From NCBI GenBank assembly GCA_964017235.1, contig OZ024927.1, forward strand, positions 45,761,293-45,825,292: a stretch of 64,000 nucleotides of DNA. Reading direction: 5' to 3'. The notes under the pieces are model-generated. The model was not told the origin of the DNA, did no database searches, and worked only from the letters and a program-made list of their open reading frames with translations. The translations under genes and the position numbers were made by a program. Origin of the DNA: Sabellastarte sp. h YS-2021 (Eukaryota > Annelida > Polychaeta > Sabellida > Sabellidae). Every line of letters starts with the position of its first letter. Within the stretch, counting starts at the first letter, position 1. This document shows positions 38,901 to 47,941 of the stretch, in pieces.

Positions 38901-41900
38901 CTGTCTGTGCAAAATTTTGGCCTCATTTTGAAAAACAAAATGGCCGCCATAGCTAATTGTTTAAAAATGATAAAAGTGCTTTAAATCTTGAAATATTCTA
39001 GCTATCTTCATCAAATTTGCACATAAGATATATGGCTAGAAAAGCTAGCCTGATAGTAATTTTGGCCTAGTTCAAAAACAAAATGGCCGCCATATCACAA
39101 GTTTAATGTCGAATGGGGTTATCCTATTAAAAAGGCCTTATATTTCCCCTAATATTGCTCCTAGAGGTTCGGGAATGTGAAAACAACTTGCAAGAAGTCA
39201 TGACCTGGGAATCTTTTCCAGGGGCCAGTTTCACAAAGCCTCCTTAAGATAAAGGTCACCTTAAATTCTAGGATTTCCTTGATTTTCGCCCTCCTTTAAG
39301 AAATCTCAGTTTCACAAAGCCTCCTTCCTTAAAGGAGACCTCAAAAACTCCCTTGAATTTCAAGGAAGCTAAGGACCTACCTTAGATTTAAGGAAGTGTC
39401 CTTCAAGGAATGTTTATTAACTTTAATGAATATTTTAAGGTGAATCCACCTAAATATATAGAACTTGAAACATTATTGTCAAACGTACATCCACAAACAA
39501 TGTTTTGCTGTTTATTTCATACAATTTGGTTGTTTAATTCTTGAAAAATTGATGTTCAAACTTTTGAAGTGAGAAACATATTTATGGAGTTGAACATAAA
39601 TGGCCCCTCCCTTACTTTGGGTAAAAAATTGTCATGTGACCTACTGTATTAATTTGCAAAATATAATCACAAGCAATCTGCATTTTACAAAATTTATTAA
39701 AATATAGTAAAATATAGATTTACTGACGTTATTGGGCTGGGATTCACAAAATGTCTTAAGCAAAAAATTGTCATAACTTTAAGAGAAAGTTCATAACTGT
39801 GCAAGAATTTTGTCATAAAATTAAGACTTTTTTTTGCTTAGACAAAATGGGATTCATAAAAGGTCTTAGACAAAAATTTGTCTTAGATTTTGTCATAACT
39901 TTAAGACACTGCAGGGCAGACTTAAGTCATTTTTAAAATATCCCATTGCATGTATTTACATTTTACCCTTTGTTATGAAAACAACATATATACTATGGGG
40001 ATCTATACTTCCAAAAGAAGTATTTTCTGTGGATTATAAAAGAAATTTAAATATTTAATTACCTATAAATTTCCATATTTTACCTTCTTGTGGTAAAAAT
40101 ACTGTCATAAAAATGGCTGACTCACAATAAAACACAAAAACTACTCTTTTTATATAATTTTACAAAAAGAAAGTAACCAGTCTGTTTTATAATTTTGAAG
40201 AGCATGTTTGGTGTATTTATTGGTGAAAAATATTTTTGTTTTGCTAAAATTTGTGAATTTGGATACAAAATAGTTTAGACTTTTTGCACAAATTTTGTCT
40301 CAGCTAAGATTTTGCTAAGCACTTTTTGCGAATCAAAATTTAAGAGAAATCTTAACTAAGACAAAAGTCATAACTTTAAGACTGGTCTAAGCAAAAAAAA
40401 ATTGCCTAAGACTTAAGAACTTTTGTGAATCCCGGCCCTGATCTTTAACAGTGTTACAATAAGGACATTGCCTCCATAATGTAATTTAGGTACAAAATAA
40501 GTACACATGTACTTACAGTGAAACAAAAACATTGGTGTGGTTATAGGTTTTGGAAACAACTCCCAAAAGAAATAAAAAAGCAAATAATGTATCTGAAAAT
40601 TAAAATGTACCTAATGTACCAAGACTAAAATAATTAAAATGTTAAAATGCAATTTACTTTCTTTATATTTAAAATAAATTGTGTGAAGGTTACATAAGCA
40701 ATGGAGGGGAAATTCCAAGCAGTGTGGTTATACAGGGAATTGCCCTTCCTTTGTTTTAAGGAAAATCTTTGGTAAGGTGGAATAAAGGAGGCTTTGTGAA
40801 ACAGGATTTAAGGGAAACCTTGCCAAAGTTTAGAAATCCCCCTTCCTTTACTTTAAGGAAGGAAAAAATAAAGGAGGCTTTGTGAAACCTGTCCCTGGTG
40901 TTGAATTTGACCTGAAATTATTGCAGCTAGATTCATCAAATTTGCACAAAAGATATATGGCTTTGAAAGTTAGCCTGATAGTAATTAGGCCTAGTTTTGA
41001 AAACAAAATGGCCGTCATATCACATGTTAAAAGTTAAATGGGATTATCCTATTAAAAAGGCCTTATATCTCCCTTATCATTGCTAATAGGGGTTCCAAAT
41101 GTGAAAACAACTTAAAGGAAGTCATGGCCTGAGACTCTTTTCCAATTGCTGACTTTTAGCTTTGACCCCTTCTTCCATGTCAAGTGGGGTTATCTTACTA
41201 CAAAGGTCTTATAACTCCTTTATTTCTCCATTATTACTGATTGTAAGGCCGGAGATAACCGCTGCGGCAGTGCCCTTGTTATCTTATCAATGACGGTACA
41301 ATTTGCTTGAATTCTCAGTTGATCATCTTAATAAATAAAGACAATTAACGAGATAAGAGCTCAGCAATTAGATAAAAAATACAACATTTTCAGGTTGGCC
41401 GGCTTAATTGCAGAATTCCCCTCCCGGGAGTAGATGAAAGTAGTTCCATCAAAAGGGATATATATAAGAAATAAATTTATATATTATTATATATAAGACA
41501 AAAATACAGGAGCACTACAGGCATCAGGGGTGCAGTATAGGGCACTATCTATCACACTTTTTGTTATCTGTCGAACAGTTGCATTGAGAAGTCTAGAATA
41601 TATATAAAAAAACAAATGTACATGTTTATAAGAAAGACTTCCTATCTAACACACTGTAAAACATGCAGTTCTACACCCATATCATTATATTTGTATAATG
41701 AAGTAGTGCAGATAAACAAGTAAACTTTTCGTTTTTATTACAAAAATCCTGATGATTTTCAGGATTTTTTCAGACTTGTAATTTTATTATCTGAAAGCTG
41801 GTGATTTATCTATGAGTTCATGAAACAGTAATTATGTTCAGTACATGACCAGAAGAACATTGTAATTGTGATCAGCTGTGAAATCTAATAATTATTTGTT

Positions 41901-44900
41901 GAGAATTTTAAGTTACTGTAGAATACACCATTTTCTGCACTCCCTCCAAAGTTCAAATTTGAACTGGTTACTATGTCAACAAAGGAGGATTCAGGCGGAT
42001 GCAAAAATCCTACCTCAGGGGAATGAAAATAGCTTTATCCTCGCCTCTGATGAGATGATGATACATTTATCTAATCGAAATATAGGCATTCTATAAATGC
42101 ATATATAAGGCAGTTTAGACAATGGTGTGATGTATATTGTCTAGTTCAATTGCAATTTGATTCTATTATTAGACATACTACAGTATATATAAATAGATAG
42201 GCAGGTAGACAGGCAGAAAGGTCAGTGGGTCAACAGGTCATAATTGAGAGTGTGCTTGACTGACACGCCTACCTGGTGACCCGCTTACCTGCCAACCTGT
42301 CTACCTGGTAACATGTCCACCTCTCTACTTCCCCTTCAATTAGGAACTGTATTATTGAAAATAAATGAATTAATTTATATTCCTACGCCTTTCTACTTCC
42401 GGGAGGAAATTCTGCAATGTTGAAGATTGACCCTATTCCTCGTTATTTGATAGTTATGATATGTGTTGTTTCAGCTTTACCTGGGACACCCCGGTGAAAG
42501 AAATGGACCCTCAACTCAAACTGCACAGCGAGTTGCTAACCAGTCACGTGACTTTGAGGGACATACTAACACACAGGACTGGTATCCCAGGGTATTTTGT
42601 TGGCATTATGGCAGGTTATCCAGATGACTTGTCATTAGAGGATCTCATCAGGTTGGTACAAAGGGTTTCAATGAAGTAATACTGTTGGTATCACAGATGA
42701 AGTTCTATTCTTTTTAAAGTTAAATGTTAAGACACTTATTTTTTGCTTAGTACAATCTAAGTGGTTAACAATGGATGTGGCAGCAAAATTAAAGATCTCT
42801 TACTCCAATCAGTATCTGTTTTCCATACTGATTAAGGTATTGGTATGCAAGTTGAAATCCACAACAAATCATATCTCAACCTCAAATATAATCCCTATAA
42901 TTTAAGATTTGAACATTATATTTTGAGTTTTAAACCTAATCTCAAATTTGAGTTTCAGCATATATTTGAGGAGTGTCACTTGATAATCCAAAAGTTAAGC
43001 TTTATAAAAATTGGGTTGGTATTTTATAAAACATATCAATCTGTAACTGAAGCTTAGTCCCGGGTAATTATTTCCAGGTGAAACTCACTTTGTATATCCA
43101 AAACCATCCAATTTGAATTGGCTTCGTTATTCAATAAAGCATGACTAAATTGAAATAAAAGAACAATTTAATGAGTAAATTAATTTAATTTAATACAATA
43201 TGTTGTGATACACCACAAGTACACAATAAAACTTAGATCCTTCTAACAGCCTAGATACTGGCTAGCTTCTGATACATAATAAAGGATTGAGCTCGCCTGA
43301 CAAATCTAAATTAAGAAAGACTATATTATTGCATACAGAAGTGTCAGTTTTTTATTACATGTAAATTTTGATAAAGGGAAAAGGGGGGCATCTGGGTAAT
43401 TGATGCCATGAGAGGGCATAACTTCATACAAACATATTGATGCCTGCAGGGTGGAGTGTAGGGAATGCCCAAATATAATATAGTTCTTGGCTTCTGCGCC
43501 TTGAGGTGGCATTTGGGCTTGTTGGATCCCCCATCCATTGAAAGATGCTAAACTCCATGTTTTTCACAGAATGATTTTTCTGTGTAAAATGTCTAGAGAC
43601 AGGAGTGGATTTTTCTGGTTGGAATTTTTGAACACTATTTTGGTGCTCATACATCCTGTTCCTGAAGGGTCTTTTGGTTTCTCCAATGTATTGGAGGCCA
43701 CATTGGTTGCAATTTATAATATAAATTACATTTGATAATTCACAAGTGACTTTGTGTTTAGGGGGCAGTGACTTGCATTTGAATACTTGCTTAGTGTGGA
43801 AGCTGGTTATTTGTTCAGCTTTCCTAATTGTGGGGCAATAGGTACATTTCCCAAGTCTGGTGCAGACTGGGGTGTGTAGTGATGGTTTTGCATCAGTTGT
43901 AGGTTTAGGAGGGTAAGAAATAGTGCTACTGGTCAGAATATCTCTGAGGTTTGGCAGTCTTCTAAATCCCATTAGAGGTTTGGAGCTAAATATTTGTGTT
44001 AGTTCCTCAGTATTTTGGATAATGTTCCAATTTCTTTGTACTAGAGAACCGATTTGTGGGTTCCTAGGGTTGTATTGGGTGACCATTACTGGTGCTTCAT
44101 TAGCCTTTTTCGAGACAGTTCGCCACCAGTTCGCCTCGCACTCCATTCTTAGATATACCTTGCTACTACACAGTGGAATATCAAGAAAGGAGAAAATCTA
44201 TGAACCTACCTGAGGCTGTACCATATCAAGGTGCAACAGAGGAGGAAGACCCATTCCCCCCACACCTCTCACCTGAAGACCCACAATGGGGAACAGTGAC
44301 CAACAACACCACCCCTGCATTCCAACTCGTTGATTTCCTGGACTCTATCTGCTCCAACATTACTCCTCCACTAAACATTTTGTAATTTATTTTATGCTGT
44401 CAATGTATATGCATAAAACTGTCACATTGGATATATATTTTATGAACTGTAATTAACATTATCCTGTTAGTTCTGTTGTGTTTTAATTTATTACACTATG
44501 TATATTTGATTTCTCATGCATTAAATGAGATTTTTTCATTGAAAACCAGTATTTTTTTTTTCTTTGATATGTTTTTTTCATCAGATTTAAAATTTGTTGA
44601 TAACCTCATATCACAAATTATGCGATTAATATGATATCCAAAAATAAGCCTGGTCAAGTGGCCACCACTATTCCTACTTGACCATTATGTTCAACATACT
44701 TTATTTTTGAATGTTGCATTTTTGATGGAATTCACGTTAATTTCCACATATGCATCAGTTAGCACTCTTGTTAACACCTCTGATTTATGGTCAGGCACGA
44801 TTTTTACAGAATTAAATCATACACAATTAATAATGGTATATTCTGTAATTCACCCACCATCATCAAGTTTCACTTATTAGAGACCATGTATCTCTGAAGT

Positions 44901-47600
44901 CAGACTGCTATGCAATCACGCACACGCAATTGAGTACACCTCCACTCCAACAAGACACTTGAGTGACTGTGCTCTCCCAGTGAAATATACTGGATTGCAA
45001 TCAAACCCTCATAGACATCAATATTGAGACCTATTAAAAGTGTATGAGTGACTTTCTGATTTTGGTATAGGGTTAAATAAGACCTGGCTACTCCCAATTA
45101 CTCCAGATATTTTAGGTACAAAACATACCTAAAATTCGAACCTTTATAACCATAATCTGGAATTAAGGGTTATTATTTAATAGTAAATGATCAAGTTTAC
45201 TGACTCTGTTAACTACTTATAGTTATTCTTAACCAAATTAGGACTATCAAAACCTATCTTGGATTGAAAACTGTTGAATATTAATTTATTCCCCATTATT
45301 AAATTAAAAATAATGGTTTTAAAGCAAAAAATGACTTTTTTCAGGATTTTATCCTCCTGAGCCTCCTACAGAGGCTCTATCCACCGGATGACGGCTCATT
45401 TTGACGGCTCAAGGCGGATAGGATTTTTGCACCTTAGGGGCAAAATGGGTTAAAATCTTCAGCCTCTGATGAGAAAATTCAATTAGATTTTCGAAATATT
45501 GCCAAGCACATTGGCCAACATAAGGCAGTAGTCATAGGTAACTGCACTTTAGTCACTGCACATATTACTTTTTAATCTTTATGTAAATTTTGATGTTGAT
45601 GTTTTATTCCAGGAAAATCCACTACCATCCTCCAACACAACCATTGAGAACAGAGTTCATCTACAATAACTACATGTACGGCTTGGCAGGGTACATAGCT
45701 GAATTAATGGCAGATGACAACTGGCAAGACATTGTTTCCGAAATGATATTCAAACCACTTAACATGACAGATTCCACTTTTGTCAACCGCATCAACATCA
45801 ACAGCGAAGACCTGAAAATGGCGAAACCTTATGTGCATAAAGACAATGAAACTGTGGAGATAGATCTCACTACTCTAAGGTATGATTTACAAACACATAT
45901 TCCAAGACTAATTGGGATTTCATATTCAGAAAGGATCCATTCTTTGAAATACACCTGTTAAATTGAGCACACCAAATAGAGCAGGACCCCGACTGGTTGT
46001 GGCTGAAATATAAAGTTGTGACGTCACAACTCAATGTAGGTTTAATGTGATAGAATATGTAACTAGCTTGTTAAATTGGTGCAGTCACAAGAAAAGGATA
46101 AAACATAACTGTTCACTGGACCAAATTCCTCTAAATCTTGGGTTATATGCCGAATTATCTGAATTGATATGAATCAATTGTTGTGGCTATGAAAACAGAT
46201 ATAAATCCATCAGTTTAACACACAGAAGGTGAGAAACAGGTTTAATCTTATGATAAAACTTTTGTCTAAGGAAAAAATAAATTATGACTGGTTTTCTCAC
46301 TTGTTGTTGATTTCCATTGTTAGGCATTTGAAGCAACTTTTGATAAAACACATTTTTATTCAAATGTAACATTTTGATATTTTAGACAAGTGAACATACT
46401 ATCCCCAGCGGGCGCCATTATTTCCAATGCCAAAGACATGTCTTCCTGGTTGCAGTTCCACCTCAGACAAGGACAGCTGCCATCTGGTGAAGCACTTATG
46501 TCCACTGCCTCCTTGCAGAGTCTGTACACCACACCCATAGGTGGAATATCATTGATGCCAGACATGACCAAACCAACTTTTCCAATCTCTGATATTGGTC
46601 AGACGTACGCATTGGGATGGATCAATAATATCTACAGAGGTAAAACTACAGTGTTACTTGTAATAGAGAGTTTCTGTGCTTTCATTACATTTAAATTTTT
46701 TTTAGTAAATTCAATTTAACCTAAACTATACATTAGACTATTGGACTATTATTGTGAGATCTGTACAACTGTATGGCATCTGCAATCTAGTAACCTCCAC
46801 TTCTCTATTTAATCTTTGTAAAACACAAACTGTATATGACTAAACTTTTACTGCAGACAACAAGTTCACCCTGACGGTATATTTGTGTTGTAGGCTATCG
46901 TAGATTGTGGCACTCTGGTGGGATACTTACATACAAATCCCAAGTCTGGCTGTTACCAGGTCTGGAGGCCGGTTTGTTCATCACAGCAAATGGGCCCAGT
47001 ACTTCTGGAAGTTGGGTGATGATACATATAGCACAGTACATTACAGATTTACTGGCCAGCGAAACACCATGGATGAATACCACAACAGTATGCACCTATC
47101 CCTACCCATGGAGAAATGATAGCAGTGATATAGATGAAGAATTAGTCAGCCATCCTCTACCAAATGCTCCTTCATACTATACTGGGACATATGTACATCC
47201 AGCTTTTGGAGAAATTATCATCACTGAACACCACTCACAGGATAAGTTGAAAATGAAGATGGGACTGTACCTGGATGCTGATCTATCTTACAACAGTAAA
47301 AAAGATAGTTTTTATACAACACTTACAAACAAATACTGGTACATGGATGACAAAATACCAATCCAGTTTCGTAACTTAGAAAAAGTGGGCATTGCCAATA
47401 CATTCTCGACTATTTTGATGCCATTGACCCAGCCATATGAATCAGCAAATAAACTCACTTTCAAAAAGGACTTAGATGAATATGTCCTTCTTCACACAAC
47501 AGAAATTCTGGGGAACAACGCCCTTGGTTTACACAATACAAACTTTCTTAGCTGCATAAAGGCTATCCTATTCCCAATAATTTGTGTTGTGTCACATTAA
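29876..47600 (+). CDS. Secreted serine beta-lactamase/esterase-like protein (gigasin-6-like), six exons
   Basis: Predicted join: 29876-29958, 30839-31081, 42475-42651, 45613-45879, 46386-46639, 46894-47600, giving 576 residues. All introns are GT-AG and every junction keeps frame. Domains: signal peptide (1 to about 25), beta-lactamase/class C transpeptidase-like domain (about 29-400) with S91-T-T-K94 (nucleophile and general base), YNN at 185-187 and HSG at 348-350 (equivalent of KTG), then a C-terminal domain resembling DUF3471 (YTGTYVHPAFGEIIIT) and a short hydrophobic tail. The family comprises secreted serine hydrolases related to AmpC, EstB and LACTB. In molluscs, close relatives such as gigasin-6 occur in shell matrix. 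Presence of all three boxes suggests an active hydrolase or peptidase; the substrate is unknown. Introns 2 (11.4 kb) and 3 (3.0 kb) are full of mobile elements and two hammerhead motifs. Confidence 0.9.
30839..31081 (+). CDS. Beta-lactamase-like gene, exon 2 (SxxK box)
   Basis: Acceptor TTCTTCAATAG, donor GTAAGC. Residues 28-109. Contains GLSVAVV, GYGYAD and FPIASTTKAFT with the catalytic Ser91 and Lys94. Ends with GA of an Asp codon (phase 2). Confidence 0.95.
31082..33439. other. Intron 2, first part: nothing recognised
   Basis: AT-rich intronic sequence. A (AAAT)n stretch after GCCCCAAATAAACAAAATA (about 32009-32037) could be the tail of a decayed family 1 SINE. Confidence 0.4.
33440..34017. 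mobile_element. Palindromic MITE 1 (intron 2)
   Basis: Left end GGGTCCGTATTCGTGAAAGG and right end, reverse-complemented, GGGCCAGTATTCACGAAAGG, both running on into TCTTAG-rich subterminal repeats. It is 578 bp with no transposase. Confidence 0.85.
34018..35788. other. Intron 2, middle part: nothing recognised
   Basis: AT-rich intronic sequence without recognisable repeats or exons. Confidence 0.4.
35789..36436. mobile_element. Palindromic MITE 2 (intron 2)
   Basis: The ends GGGCCTGTATTCACAAAGAT and, reverse-complemented, GGGTCTGTATTCATAAAGAT are inverted repeats. The interior is packed with TTCTTAGAA and TTCTAAGAAT palindromes. The ends match MITE 1 in style, so they share a family group. 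Confidence 0.85.
36630..36860 (+). repeat. AGGTCA-rich dispersed repeat (family G), intronic copy
   Basis: Contains AAAGTTCAAGGTCACTAGAG, CTACACCCCAACCAATGTGC and TTTCTCAGATACAGCCCGGA, shared with copies at 50480 and 63490. Ends near an ACAATACCCGCTGTGGGG block. Confidence 0.75.
36676..36688 (+). promoter_or_regulatory. Perfect DR1 nuclear-receptor-type site
   Basis: AGGTCA-A-AGGTCA, the consensus bound by RXR/PPAR/HNF4-type receptors, lies inside the family G repeat in intron 2. Whether it is used is unknown; it may be only a property of the repeat. Confidence 0.4.
38153..38386 (+). mobile_element. tRNA-derived SINE, family 1 (intron 2)
   Basis: Very similar to the copy at 10021 (box A TGGCAGAGTGGT, box B GGTTCGATCCC). 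Flanked by perfect 13-bp target duplications TATAGTACCACTG at 38140-38152 and 38387-38399, so it is young. Confidence 0.95.
39221..40895. mobile_element. MITE 3, inserted in repeat D
   Basis: Left end GGGGCCAGTTTCACAAAGCC and right end, reverse-complemented, GGGACAGGTTTCACAAAGCC, both followed by CTCCTT-rich subterminal sequence. Non-coding. Confidence 0.85.
39734..40438. mobile_element. MITE 4, inserted in MITE 3
   Basis: Left end GGGCTGGGATTCACAAAATG and right end, reverse-complemented, GGGCCGGGATTCACAAAAGT, followed by CTTAAG/GTCATAAC modules. Third level of nesting. Non-coding. Confidence 0.85.
41742..41769 (+). repeat. Perfect 11-bp-arm hairpin
   Basis: AAAAATCCTGA pairs with TCAGGATTTTT across a 6-nt loop. 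A related TTCAGGATTTTATCCTCC lies upstream of the second hammerhead, so it may belong to the same duplicated segment. Confidence 0.7.
42043..42111 (+). ncRNA. Type I hammerhead ribozyme motif, copy 1 (intron 2)
   Basis: Order of parts: stem I strand GCCT (42043), core CTGATGA (42047-42053), stem II hairpin 42054-42076 (closing G-C, then GAT/ATC and inner GATA/TATC), core GAAA (42077-42080), stem III of ten positions with nine pairs (42080-42089 with 42097-42106, loop of 7), cleavage triplet ATA (42105-42107), and stem I return strand AGGC (42108-42111). The conserved A15.1-U16.1 pair is in register. Predicted cut after A42107, 367 nt upstream of exon 3. Known hammerheads of this type occur in Penelope-like elements, animal retrozymes and some introns. 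Activity is not shown by sequence alone. Confidence 0.7.
42203..42306. repeat. Palindrome with 36-bp arms just upstream of exon 3
   Basis: Arms 42203-42238 and 42271-42306 are exactly equal in length and about 78 percent complementary (AGGTAGACAGG...AACAGGT against ACCTGGTGAC...CCTGTCTACCT), with a 32-nt loop. It ends 168 nt before the exon 3 acceptor. Confidence 0.8.
42475..42651 (+). CDS. Beta-lactamase-like gene, exon 3
   Basis: Acceptor TGTTGTTTCAG, donor GTTGGT. Residues 109-168, with FTWDTPVKE and the family signature LRDILTHRTGIPG. Phase 2 on both sides, so skipping this exon would keep the frame. Confidence 0.95.
43385..44150 (-). pseudogene. Penelope-like element fragment with GIY-YIG endonuclease (intron 3)
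   Basis: Open frame of 240 codons (43424-44146) on the - strand. Order: a QYNPRNPQIG linker and RRLPNLRDILTSS box typical of Penelope-like C-termini, cysteine pairs (CTYCPT, CNQCG), then the GIY-YIG nuclease core VIYIINCNQCGLQYIGETKR with RNRMYEHQ. The reverse-transcriptase part is absent, so this is a 5'-truncated copy, as is common after target-primed insertion. The remaining frame is open, which suggests a fairly young insertion. It lies antisense in intron 3 between the two hammerhead motifs. Confidence 0.85.
44173..44385 (+). CDS. Unrecognised small ORF
   Basis: 71-codon frame, MEYQERRKSMNLPEAVPYQG onward, proline- and acid-rich, compositionally unlike the AT-rich intron around it. It abuts the truncated end of the Penelope-like fragment in the opposite direction. 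It could be part of another mobile element. No function is assigned. Confidence 0.15.
   Translation: MEYQERRKSMNLPEAVPYQGATEEEDPFPPHLSPEDPQWGTVTNNTTPAFQLVDFLDSICSNITPPLNIL
44391..45334. other. Intron 3: nothing recognised
   Basis: AT-rich intronic sequence without recognisable repeats or exons. Confidence 0.4.
45462..45526 (+). ncRNA. Type I hammerhead ribozyme motif, copy 2 (intron 3)
   Basis: Same order as copy 1: GCCT (45462), CTGATGA (45466-45472), stem II GAAAAT/ATTTTC (45473-45492, perfect six pairs), GAAA (45493-45496), stem III built on TTG-CCAA with TTGG-CAA (one mismatch and one bulged C), triplet ATA (45520-45522), return strand AGGC (45523-45526). Stem II and III sequences differ from copy 1 but still pair. 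Predicted cut after A45522, 90 nt upstream of exon 4. Confidence 0.7.
45613..45879 (+). CDS. Beta-lactamase-like gene, exon 4 (YxN box)
   Basis: Acceptor TTTTATTCCAG, donor GTATGA. Residues 168-257, with FIYNNYMYGLAG (Tyr185 and Asn187 of the YxN box) and KPLNMTDSTF. Phase 2 on both sides. A hammerhead motif lies about 90 nt upstream. Confidence 0.95.
46386..46639 (+). CDS. Beta-lactamase-like gene, exon 5
   Basis: Acceptor GATATTTTAG, donor GTAAAA. Residues 257-342, with LSPAGAIISNAKDMSSWLQF, a conserved turn and helix of the family, and the start of YALGW. Ends in phase 1. Confidence 0.95.
46894..47600 (+). CDS. Beta-lactamase-like gene, terminal exon 6 (HSG box and C-terminal domain)
   Basis: Acceptor TTGTGTTGTAG. 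Residues 342-576, with RRLWHSGGILTY (third active-site box), LEAGLFITANGP, then YTGTYVHPAFGEIIIT of the DUF3471-like domain. The protein ends in the hydrophobic FLSCIKAILFPIICVVSH, which may be a weak membrane or GPI-type tail. Stop at 47598-47600. Confidence 0.95.
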
Positions 47601-47935
47601 TTCCAAGAGTATGTGATAAATATTTGAGCAATAACTTCCATGTTAAGCTATGAAGACTGATACCTCTGTTAAAACTATATTAGACATGAATTAAATTTTA
47701 ATATGGCAATGACTTTATAAATGAAGAAATGAATGATCACTTTATGTGATGAGCCAAACTTAAACATTTCGTTTTTTATTTCAACCTTTTCCTAGTGTGA
47801 ATATGTATTATATATTCTTATCAATCATGTTTCTATTACACGTTTGTATTGATGTGATGTGTGTTTTAACATTTATATGCTGCTGCTATACATTAAAGTA
47901 TCATGTAGTTGATATATTGTTTATTTCTAACTGGT

Positions 47936-47941
47936 AATAAA
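47936..47941 (+). terminator. Polyadenylation signal of the beta-lactamase-like gene
   Basis: AATAAA about 336 nt after the stop codon, in sense orientation, in an AT-rich 3' UTR. It is the first exact AATAAA seen after the stop. Confidence 0.5.

Larger units (their letters stand above)
38757..41285 (+). mobile_element. Repeat D, full-length copy hosting nested MITEs (intron 2)
   Basis: Starts TATCTCTTGCCTGCGGC and ends near AAGGCCGGAGATAACC with a hairpin CTGCGGCAG. Repeat D sequence is found at 38757-39220 and again at 40896-41285. The 1.7 kb between is MITE 3, itself split by MITE 4. Confidence 0.75.
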
